Shown here: in pieces, positions 1 through 5,645 of the stretch
How positions within the stretch are numbered: position 1 is the first letter of the stretch
Layout of the letters: the number at the start of each line of letters is the position of its first letter
Position numbers and translations under genes: made by a program
The notes under the pieces: generated by a model
What the model saw: only the letters and a program-made list of their open reading frames with translations
Told to the model about the DNA's origin: nothing
The model's database searches: none
Origin: Thermoplasmata archaeon
GTDB taxonomy: Archaea; Thermoplasmatota; Thermoplasmata; Sysuiplasmatales; Sysuiplasmataceae
Assembly (NCBI GenBank): GCA_021811925.1
Contig: JAKAPY010000070.1
Coordinates: 1 to 8,328, forward strand
DNA: 8,328 bases
Reading direction: 5' to 3'

Positions 1-809
1 CAAAGGGGATGCCGACTGTAACACTCGGAGTCAAGGGTCTGCTATATGTGCAGCTGGAGGAGACCACCGGGAAGACCGATTTGCATTCATCGCTCGCTGG
101 GGTAGCGCCGAACGCTGCCTGGAACATTGTTCATGCGCTTAACACGATTTACGACGGGAAGAGGGTGCTTTTCAAGGGATTCTACGACGACGTGAGGAAG
201 CTGAACAGCGAAGAACGAAAGCTGCTGAGAGACTACCCTCTTGACCCTGCCGAGATGAAAAGGTCGTACGGCGTGAAGAGGCTCAGGGCTTCGACGAAGC
301 AGGCGCTGGCTAAGGCGCTTCTTGCAGAACCCACATGCAACATAGATGGTTTCCTTTCAGGTTATGTGGCCGATGGGCCGAAGACGGTCACGCCGCGGAA
401 GGCAATGGCAAAGATTGACTTCAGGCTGGTCCCCGACCAGGACCCTGCAAAACTCTACTCGCAGCTCAGGAAGCATCTGAAGCAGGTCGGGTTTGAGGGA
501 AAGGTGTCGGAATTCGGATTTGAGCATCCCGTCCGGACATCCGTAAGGAGCAGGCTCGCCTCATCCATGATATCCTCAGCCCGGGAAACGTACGGCAAGA
601 AACCGGTGGTGCTCATCAACGGCGCAGGCACGCAGCCCATGAGCGTCTTCACAAAAACTCTCGGAATACCTGACGGCGTGAGTGCGATAGGAGTCGGGGA
701 CAACAGGTCCATGCCGCATGCGCCAAACGAGAGCGTGGATGTGGAAAAATACTATCTCGCAATTGAGCACACAAGCAATTTCCTGCTCGCGTTGGGCGGC
801 GGAAGCTAG
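1..809 (+). CDS. M20-family metallodipeptidase, C-terminal part (5' end outside window)
   Basis: This is the back half of an M20 peptidase of the carnosinase/DapE-like type, a cytosolic zinc enzyme that hydrolyses dipeptides or N-acyl amino acids. The reading frame is open from base 3, before the ATG at 9 (codons for Lys-Gly precede it), so that ATG is an internal Met. Numbered from it, the lid/dimerisation domain shows the conserved DLHS motif (His26) followed by a PN.AW segment. The returning catalytic domain shows GAGTQP, the equivalent of the family's GGSIP-type loop, and the terminal metal-ligand motif HAPNES with His237. The N-terminal half, carrying the first His, the bridging Asp and the Glu-Glu general base, lies upstream of the window, so activity cannot be judged. 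Family assignment is firm; substrate is not determined. It ends 13 bp from the convergent comB gene, with no obvious terminator between them. Confidence 0.88.
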   Translation, partial: KGMPTVTLGVKGLLYVQLEETTGKTDLHSSLAGVAPNAAWNIVHALNTIYDGKRVLFKGFYDDVRKLNSEERKLLRDYPLDPAEMKRSYGVKRLRASTKQALAKALLAEPTCNIDGFLSGYVADGPKTVTPRKAMAKIDFRLVPDQDPAKLYSQLRKHLKQVGFEGKVSEFGFEHPVRTSVRSRLASSMISSARETYGKKPVVLINGAGTQPMSVFTKTLGIPDGVSAIGVGDNRSMPHAPNESVDVEKYYLAIEHTSNFLLALGGGS

Positions 810-822
810 TCGCGCGGGGGCA

Positions 823-1599
823 TCATTTCAGGTCCGCGTTCACTATCGCCCCGTCCCTGACCGTCGGGACAACCTCGAACCTGTTCAGCCTTGAGCAGAA
901 CTCGATATCTGGTTCATCGCCGACTTCTATTATCTTTGCCGCCGACTTTGTGCTGCGGAGCATCTGGACAAAGTCCTCATCCCTTACTCCCCTGAACGAA
1001 AGGTATGCGGACGCAGCAGCTTCGCTCATCTTCACGGAGGCGCCGGTAGCGACAATTTCATTGATGAGTGCACCCCCGCCCAGTTCGTCCTCAAGCGCGT
1101 AAATCTTGTCTACGTATCCGCTGCAGAGGACTGAGAGTCTTTCATCCCTTCCCCCGTTCATGACTGCTATGAATCTTGCAACCGCACCCGCATTGAGGAA
1201 GGATGATGTGAAAATAGTGTACTTCGCATTCTGTTCCTCCTTCACCTTCAACGCTTTCGAAATCGCCTGTGTGCCCGCTGAACTCCGGTGTATCACCGTC
1301 TTGCCGTTGAAATCAACATTTTCCGCATTTGTGAAAATCCTTGATGGCGAGTTGCCGAATGCAAAACCGGGAGGCATTTTTCCCCTGTCTTCGCCCACCG
1401 CTATGTACTCGGGGTTCTTCTCCTTCATCTGCAGCGCCTCCTCGACAAGGGCTACGGGTATTATCCTTGCAACCCCCTTGTCAAGAAGCGTGGGTATTAT
1501 GCTCGTCGCCCTGAAGGCATCGACTATCACGAGATATTCGCTCATCCGGGACACGATGGCGCTCCCCGAATACCACTTCAGGTCAACATTGAGAGTCAC
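823..1599 (-). CDS. comB: ComB-family 2-phosphosulfolactate phosphatase
   Basis: A 258-aa member of the ComB family (COG2045), Mg-dependent acid phosphatases that convert 2-phosphosulfolactate to sulfolactate in coenzyme M synthesis; homologues also occur in many non-methanogens. Seen in order: DAFRATS (27-33), GEDRG (69-73), GFAFGNSP (78-85), RSSAGT (105-110), CSG (159-161), the acidic/glycine run LEDELGGGAL (169-178), and a C-terminal block with D231, C235 and VVPTVRDG. Length and motif order are normal for the family. I chose the GTG at 1599: a good Shine-Dalgarno (GGAAGGTGA, 1604-1612) precedes it by 4 nt, and the protein then begins at the usual family position. A TTG at 1623 would add 8 residues but has no ribosome binding site. 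It is the last gene of the operon, and its SD overlaps the mtnA stop codon, implying translational coupling. No other coenzyme M gene is visible here, so the true substrate is uncertain. Confidence 0.87.
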   Translation of the reverse strand: MTLNVDLKWYSGSAIVSRMSEYLVIVDAFRATSIIPTLLDKGVARIIPVALVEEALQMKEKNPEYIAVGEDRGKMPPGFAFGNSPSRIFTNAENVDFNGKTVIHRSSAGTQAISKALKVKEEQNAKYTIFTSSFLNAGAVARFIAVMNGGRDERLSVLCSGYVDKIYALEDELGGGALINEIVATGASVKMSEAAASAYLSFRGVRDEDFVQMLRSTKSAAKIIEVGDEPDIEFCSRLNRFEVVPTVRDGAIVNADLK

Positions 1600-1603
1600 C
1601 GCC

Positions 1604-1612
1604 TCACCTTCC
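1604..1612 (-). promoter_or_regulatory. Shine-Dalgarno of comB overlapping the mtnA stop codon
   Basis: On the minus strand GGAAGGTGA ends with the mtnA TGA stop and lies 4 nt before the GTG at 1599. It matches the archaeal anti-SD complement GGAGGTGA closely. It decides the comB start and indicates that comB is translated by ribosomes finishing mtnA. Confidence 0.65.
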
Positions 1613-2608
1613 CTTTCTGGCAAGCTGGCCTATTTCGCCGGGGCTGAATGTGCCCTCTTCTGTTATTATCGAAGTCACATAACGGGAGGGGGTGACGTCG
1701 AAGACGGGGTTCCTTGCCCTCTCCCCTTTTCCTGCCACCCTGACTTCCCTGAATGAGACGACCTCCTCCTCCTTCCTCTCCTCTATCTTTATCCCGGACC
1801 CGTTACCGATTGAAAAATCGAAGGTGGATATCGGAGCCGCGACATAGAAAGGCACGCCGTTCTCCTTCGCAACAACCGCCTTCTCATAGGTGCCTATTTT
1901 GTTTGCAAAGTCGCCATTGGCTGCAATCCTGTCAGCACCCACTATCACGCTGTCGACGTCGTTCTTCAGGAAATGGCCTGCGGCGTTGTCGGCTATTATG
2001 GCATGAGGTATCGACTCGTTTGTCAGCTCCCACGCCGTGAGCCTGCTGCCCTGGAGCCATGGCCTTGTCTCATCAACGTAAACAAAAACCTTCTTTCCCT
2101 GGTCCCTTGCAATGCGTATAGGCGCCAGGGCGGTGCCGATGTCGACCGTTGCAAGGGCGCCGGCGTTGCAGTGAGTGAGTATCGAGTCGCCGTCCTTTAT
2201 GAATCTCGCTCCCTCCTCGCCTATGCGCCTGCACTTTGCCACTATATCCTCAGTGTACTTCTCCGCCGCCTCCATTGGTCCCAGGCCGGGTCCCATTTCC
2301 ACCATCCAGTTTATGGCATAGAAGAGGTCATTTGCCGTGGGCCTTGTTGCCCTCAGGACCTGTTCCGCCTTTCCCAGATCCTCCTTCTGGACCATTGCCA
2401 GCGCCATGCCGTAGGCGGCAGCGCAGCCGATGGCGGGTGCGCCCCTCACAACCATTTCCCTTATTGCAAAAGCAATTTCAGCATACCCGGACGCACTGTA
2501 TATTTCGAGTTTATCGGGCAGCTTCCTCTGGTCAATGAAATGTATCTTGCCGGCCTCGTGCCACACCGCAACCATTTCGGTTGGTTTGCCATCAACAATT
2601 ACGCGCAT
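1604..2608 (-). CDS. mtnA: S-methyl-5-thioribose-1-phosphate isomerase (MtnA)
   Basis: A 334-aa, full-length member of the MtnA/eIF2B-like family. MtnA converts 5-methylthioribose-1-phosphate to methylthioribulose-1-phosphate in the cytosol, recycling the methylthioadenosine left by polyamine synthesis. Diagnostic motifs are all present: IDQRKLP (25-31), MVVRGAPAIG (52-61), THCNAGALAT (145-154) with the catalytic cysteine C147, VDETRPWLQGSRLTAWEL (178-195), GADRIAANGD (224-233) with the catalytic aspartate D226, NKIGTY (236-241) and FYVAAPISTFD (254-264). These separate it from aIF2B subunits. The archaeal relative ribose-1,5-bisphosphate isomerase is the main alternative, but the ETRP.LQG.RLTAWEL block favours MtnA. 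The start is ATG; 24 bp separate it from the upstream coiled-coil gene and no Shine-Dalgarno is visible there. The other methionine-salvage genes (mtnP, mtnB, mtnD) are not in the window, so the product may feed another route. Confidence 0.93.
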   Translation of the reverse strand: MRVIVDGKPTEMVAVWHEAGKIHFIDQRKLPDKLEIYSASGYAEIAFAIREMVVRGAPAIGCAAAYGMALAMVQKEDLGKAEQVLRATRPTANDLFYAINWMVEMGPGLGPMEAAEKYTEDIVAKCRRIGEEGARFIKDGDSILTHCNAGALATVDIGTALAPIRIARDQGKKVFVYVDETRPWLQGSRLTAWELTNESIPHAIIADNAAGHFLKNDVDSVIVGADRIAANGDFANKIGTYEKAVVAKENGVPFYVAAPISTFDFSIGNGSGIKIEERKEEEVVSFREVRVAGKGERARNPVFDVTPSRYVTSIITEEGTFSPGEIGQLARKGR

Positions 2609-2632
2609 CTGGAAATCAGCCGGCTGGAAAAA

Positions 2633-2851
2633 TCAGAGTAACCTTATTACCTTTTTCAGTCTGGAAGGTGAAACAGTCTTCTTCATCGAAGACACAAGGC
2701 TTCGGTAGTAGGAAAGCTGATTCTTTGCATCGACAAGGGATAATTTGAGCTCAGACTCGCTCAGTTCAAGCTCCTGGAGCTGGTTCCTGACCTTCTCTAT
2801 TTCCAGGACAAGCCTTGTACGCTTCATTGATGGGTTGATGATGCTGACCAT
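2633..2851 (-). CDS. Small coiled-coil protein of unknown function (72 aa)
   Basis: I do not recognise a family. The 72-residue product is almost entirely charged and helical: residues about 9-58 read as a heptad-rich coiled coil (LVLEIEKVRNQLQELELSES and onward), followed by a short basic tail (SRLKKVIRLL). There is no signal peptide, transmembrane segment or zinc motif, so it should be cytosolic. It begins with ATG 6 bp after the stop of the preceding small coiled-coil gene, with a GGTG about 10 nt upstream as a possible weak ribosome binding site, and ends 24 bp before mtnA, so all four genes look co-transcribed. An internal ATG at 2827 gives a 64-aa alternative that would drop the non-coiled N-terminus. 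The open frame, tight spacing and mirrored architecture of the neighbour argue that it is real. A partner for the upstream coiled-coil protein is a reasonable guess only. Confidence 0.6.
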   Translation of the reverse strand: MVSIINPSMKRTRLVLEIEKVRNQLQELELSESELKLSLVDAKNQLSYYRSLVSSMKKTVSPSRLKKVIRLL

Positions 2852-2857
2852 TGCCCG

Positions 2858-3058
2858 CTACACCATCCCGGAAGCTTCTTTGAATTCGGTTGGTCGCTCT
2901 TCTTCCAGCACGTTGAGCGTCAACTCGAGGGATCTCAGCTTTTCCCTGAGGTCCGATTTCATGGATTGAACTTCCTTCAACCTTGACTCGATTGAGGACG
3001 TGGTTTGCTCCCACCGTCGAAGTTCTTTCAGCGTCTCAAGCACACTTACCGTGTTCAA
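2858..3058 (-). CDS. Small coiled-coil protein of unknown function (66 aa), first gene of operon
   Basis: I do not recognise a family. With a TTG start at 3058 the product has 66 residues. From about residue 6 to 55 it is heptad-patterned (LETLKELRRWEQ, then SIESRLKEVQSM, then LREKLRSLELTLNVLEEE), ending in an unstructured tail. The TTG is chosen because a perfect GGAGGT (3065-3070) lies 6 nt upstream. The frame stays open to 3271, and an ATG at 3118 would add 20 residues, but those run through the SD (coding Glu-Glu-Gly-Gly-Gly-Arg) and lack an upstream signal of their own. No membrane or secretion signal is seen. Its stop lies 6 bp before the next coiled-coil gene, suggesting that the two products are made together and perhaps pair. 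Whether it has any link to MtnA is not evident from sequence. Confidence 0.57.
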   Translation of the reverse strand: MNTVSVLETLKELRRWEQTTSSIESRLKEVQSMKSDLREKLRSLELTLNVLEEERPTEFKEASGMV

Positions 3059-3064
3059 AGCTCT

Positions 3065-3070
3065 ACCTCC
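3065..3070 (-). promoter_or_regulatory. Shine-Dalgarno GGAGGT setting the TTG start at 3058
   Basis: A perfect six-base match to the archaeal SD, 6 nt before a TTG codon on the minus strand. It is the main evidence that the operon's first protein begins at 3058 rather than at the ATG at 3118. Confidence 0.6.
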
Positions 3071-3088
3071 CCCTTCTTCTGCATCGGC

Positions 3089-3098
3089 GTATTTAACC
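3089..3098 (-). promoter_or_regulatory. Candidate TATA box for the coiled-coil/mtnA/comB operon
   Basis: The minus strand reads GGTTAAATAC, close to the archaeal TATA consensus (TTTAWATA), 31-40 nt before the TTG at 3058. The usual 25-nt offset puts the transcript start very near the GGAGGT, so the leader would be extremely short. The box sits in the most AT-rich part of the divergent intergenic region. Its complement could also serve the plus strand, but the DUF763 gene has a better-placed box. Confidence 0.4.
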
Positions 3099-3199
3099 TT
3101 AACGCACGTTTTGTTCATTAATTTTGAAAAATGGATAACAGGATCGACACAGTTTGTCAAGGCAGCCGCAGGACGCTTTACGGCCACCTGAATGGTAGC

Positions 3200-3207
3200 A
3201 TTATAGA
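3200..3207 (+). promoter_or_regulatory. Candidate TATA box for leaderless DUF763 gene
   Basis: ATTATAGA lies 23-30 nt upstream of the ATG at 3230, the distance expected when transcription begins at or next to the start codon. No Shine-Dalgarno precedes that ATG, consistent with a leaderless transcript. Confidence 0.5.
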
Positions 3208-3229
3208 CCCAACCCGAGTCGTGCGGTGC

Positions 3230-4372
3230 ATGGCAAGCAGGCTGACAGGAACAGCCGATCTCCCGCTGCATACGGGAAAGGCACCGGCCTGGCTGTTCGG
3301 CAGAATGAGGGAACTCGGCGGCTCCATAGCAGAGCTCATGGTCGATGAGCTGGGGCCAGCCCAGACAATCAGCCGGCTCTCCGACCCGTTCTGGTTTCAG
3401 GCCCTTGCCTGCATGCTAGGTTTTGACTGGCACTCGAGCGGGACAACAACTGTCACCCTGGCTGCAATGAAGGAGGGAATGGCTGAAAGAGGGCTGCCGG
3501 TCCATATCGTGGGCGGCAAGGGAAGGGCATCCAGGTCCATCGAAGAGCAGCTCTCGGACATAAAGTCGGAATGCATCTCAAACAGGATTGATGAGCTCAC
3601 AAGGATAAGCAGGCTGTCGGCCAAGGTGGATGGGGTCGCCGTCCAGGATGGCTACGAAATATACCACCACGCGCTGATACTCGACGAGCAGGGCACATGG
3701 GCAGTAATCCAGCAGGGAATGAACGAGGGCACCGGCTACGCCAGAAGGTACCATTGGGAGTCCTGCGAGCGCAGGCCGATGGTGAATGAGCCGCACAGCG
3801 CCATTGTTGGAAGGCACGAACCAATTGTGAGGGATTTCACCGCAGGGGATGGAGAGGAGATGAGAAGGGATATTGTGGAGATTGCAGTCGGAAGGAAGGA
3901 AGACTGGTACAACGGCATGATTCTCTCAAGAGATGAGCACCAGTCTCTCCTCGATGACTTTTCCGGGACCGTGACAAAGAGGCTGAAGCTGGACTGGTCG
4001 GCGAACTGGGGCATCCTCAGGGACAGCATAAGGAGAATACTGGAAATTCAACCATCCAACTTCGAGGAGCTGCTTCTTGTGAAGGGAGTAGGGAAGAAGA
4101 CTCTGCTTGCCATTGCAATGGCCGCGAATCTTGTATATGGCGATGAGCCAAGCTGGAGGGATCCTGTGCTGTATTCCTTCGCAGTTGGTGGAAAGGATGG
4201 CATCCCTTACCCTGTCAACACACGGCGCATGGAGCAGACGGCTGAAATAATCAGGCAGGCCGTGGAGAGTGCAAGGATTTCCGACAACGGGAGGAAGAAA
4301 GCGCTGCAGGACCTTTCCTCATTTTTCAGGCGCGGCAGGGAGCTCGCACTCGGCGGCTGCCAGAATGCATAA
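3230..4372 (+). CDS. DUF763 domain-containing protein
   Basis: A 380-aa member of DUF763, a family common in archaea and some thermophilic bacteria, with no role that I can state with certainty. Family marks: RLTGTADLPLHTGKAPAWLF at the N-terminus, SDPFWFQALACMLGFDWHSS (51-70), a glycine/basic loop GGKGRAS (95-101), and a central YHHALILDEQGTWAVIQQGM block (145-164). A helix-hairpin-helix-like segment lies near the C-terminus (LLLVKGVGKKTLLAIA, 281-296). The last feature suggests nucleic-acid contact, but that is inference. The ATG at 3230 is chosen because the family N-terminus begins right after it and a TATA-like box is well placed; an ATG at 3131 would add 33 residues foreign to the family. 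No signal peptide or membrane helix is seen. The gene stands alone and converges on the MFS gene with an 11-bp gap. Confidence 0.88.
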   Translation: MASRLTGTADLPLHTGKAPAWLFGRMRELGGSIAELMVDELGPAQTISRLSDPFWFQALACMLGFDWHSSGTTTVTLAAMKEGMAERGLPVHIVGGKGRASRSIEEQLSDIKSECISNRIDELTRISRLSAKVDGVAVQDGYEIYHHALILDEQGTWAVIQQGMNEGTGYARRYHWESCERRPMVNEPHSAIVGRHEPIVRDFTAGDGEEMRRDIVEIAVGRKEDWYNGMILSRDEHQSLLDDFSGTVTKRLKLDWSANWGILRDSIRRILEIQPSNFEELLLVKGVGKKTLLAIAMAANLVYGDEPSWRDPVLYSFAVGGKDGIPYPVNTRRMEQTAEIIRQAVESARISDNGRKKALQDLSSFFRRGRELALGGCQNA

Positions 4373-4383
4373 TTCCCGGCTGC

Positions 4384-5583
4384 CTATTCCTCGGGGGGTT
4401 TGACCTTGTCGAATCTCCATAGCAGGAGCAGGTCGTAGATTGCCTTCAGCACGCCGCCGAATATGAATGGCAGGCCAAGGGGGGTGAACTGAAGCATTGC
4501 GCCTGATATCCATGGGCTTGAGGATGTTGCCACGCTCCTTCCGATACCCGTGATGGCCGCAGCCTGCGGCCTTTCCGCTTCCGAAGTGACCGACATCACA
4601 TAGGACTGTCTCGGCGGAACATCCATCTGCGACATTGTCTGGCGCATCAGCAGAATTGCGACTGCTACCGCAAACGTCGGCGCGAATGCAATCAGCAGGA
4701 GCAGTATGTTCGAGGGCAGGTGCGTGAACACCATTGTCCTTACAACCCCTATCCTGCCCGCGATAATTGGAGTGAGCATCAGCGAAATTGCAATAACCAG
4801 ATTCACGGCGGCGAAGACGTACGAAAGGGAGTTGAGCGTGGCACCGAATCTCAAATGAAACCAGTACGCAATGACGCTCTGCAGCACAAGGCCCCCGGCA
4901 AATGCATCTATTGCAAAGAGCAAGGTCAGTTCCCTGATGATCGACCTGCTGCGCGTGCTGAGTGAACGGTAATCAAGCAGCTTGGCGGACTCGTGTTCCT
5001 TCCCGATGCCGGGTATTGTGGAATAGATGACAGCATTCGCAATCAGGCACAGCACATAAACAATAAGAAGGCCCCTGAAGCCCCCAATGCCCGCACCGAA
5101 CAGCTGGTACAGCCATGAAGATGCAAATACACCCAGTGCCACCGCGAGGTAACCGGTTGTGTTGTAGACGGCGAATGTCCTGTTTCTGTTTGCAGCGCTC
5201 ACATAGTTTGGCAGGAGCGACTGCTCAAGCGGAAGAAAAACACTTATGTCGCTCCCGCCCAGGCTGAAGTTCGCGAAGAATGAAAAAGGGATCATGAGCA
5301 GGAAGCTGTTGCTGAACGCCACTCCCGCGGCAGCAACGGACACCACGATTGTGAAAGAGAGGAGCGAAAGCTTTCTTCCAAGCCTCCTTACCCTGTAGGA
5401 AATGAGGAAGAGAAGAAAGGTGGTGCCAATCATGACGACACTGAAGATTGCACCTATTTCCACAGGCCCGATGCCTATGAAACTCAGGTATGTCGGGAAT
5501 GAAACAACTATGAGCCCGATGCCAAAGCCCCTCAGCGACTTGGCGGAGAATATCTTCCACGACTGGATCCTGTTTTCGTCCAC
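4384..5583 (-). CDS. MFS transporter, substrate unknown
   Basis: A 399-aa polytopic membrane protein of the major facilitator superfamily, with about 12 hydrophobic segments and a charged central loop at roughly residues 192-220. The loop after the second helix has the basic motif-A-like RRLGRK (66-71). Other conserved-looking pieces are LPLEQSLLP followed by RNRTFAVYN (117-141), MDVPPRQSYVM (320-330) and ERPQAAAITGIGRS (337-350), a pattern I associate with uncharacterised prokaryotic MFS exporters. Substrate cannot be read from sequence. The GTG at 5583 is preceded by GGGAG with 5-nt spacing; a GTG at 5607 in the same frame would add 8 residues and could be a leaderless start (CTATACAT box on the minus strand, about 30 nt upstream). 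It diverges from the phosphorylase-like gene across a very short shared promoter, so co-regulation with glucan metabolism is possible but unproven. Confidence 0.88.
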   Translation of the reverse strand: MDENRIQSWKIFSAKSLRGFGIGLIVVSFPTYLSFIGIGPVEIGAIFSVVMIGTTFLLFLISYRVRRLGRKLSLLSFTIVVSVAAAGVAFSNSFLLMIPFSFFANFSLGGSDISVFLPLEQSLLPNYVSAANRNRTFAVYNTTGYLAVALGVFASSWLYQLFGAGIGGFRGLLIVYVLCLIANAVIYSTIPGIGKEHESAKLLDYRSLSTRSRSIIRELTLLFAIDAFAGGLVLQSVIAYWFHLRFGATLNSLSYVFAAVNLVIAISLMLTPIIAGRIGVVRTMVFTHLPSNILLLLIAFAPTFAVAVAILLMRQTMSQMDVPPRQSYVMSVTSEAERPQAAAITGIGRSVATSSSPWISGAMLQFTPLGLPFIFGGVLKAIYDLLLLWRFDKVKPPEE

Positions 5584-5612
5584 TCTATCTCCCAACCGGG
5601 ATCGCACGACAG

Positions 5613-5620
5613 ATTAATAT
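5613..5620. promoter_or_regulatory. Shared TATA-like box between divergent MFS and phosphorylase genes
   Basis: ATTAATAT on the plus strand (ATATTAAT on the minus) is nearly symmetric. It lies 26-33 nt before the ATG at 5646, fitting a leaderless start of the phosphorylase-like gene, and 30-37 nt before the GTG at 5583 of the MFS gene. It is the only strong AT-rich element of the gap apart from ATGTATAG at 5634-5641, which could serve the alternative MFS start. Confidence 0.5.
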
Positions 5621-5645
5621 CAAACGCCGCATGATGTATAGAAAC

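Larger units (their letters stand above)
3059..3229. other. Divergent intergenic region between coiled-coil operon and DUF763 gene
   Basis: This 171-bp stretch carries the promoters of both flanking operons: TTAAATAC on the minus strand (3089-3096) and ATTATAGA on the plus strand (3200-3207). An AT-rich patch (about 3108-3130) lies between them. The plus strand is open from the ATG at 3131 into the DUF763 frame, but those 33 codons do not resemble the family N-terminus. I see no tRNA or convincing structured RNA here. Confidence 0.5.

Noticed and set aside
1106..1756. Long plus-strand open frame (216 aa) opposite comB and the mtnA 3' end
   Set aside because: It is antisense to two well-conserved genes, its product has no recognisable family and it lacks a promoter or SD; it is a shadow frame.
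1973..2641. Plus-strand open frame (222 aa) opposite mtnA
   Set aside because: It lies antisense over the conserved MtnA motifs, and its Cys/His-rich product resembles translated antisense codons rather than a protein family.
3059..3271. Longer version of the first coiled-coil protein (starts at 3118 or 3271)
   Set aside because: The extra residues read through the GGAGGT site and the AT-rich promoter region and do not continue the coiled coil.
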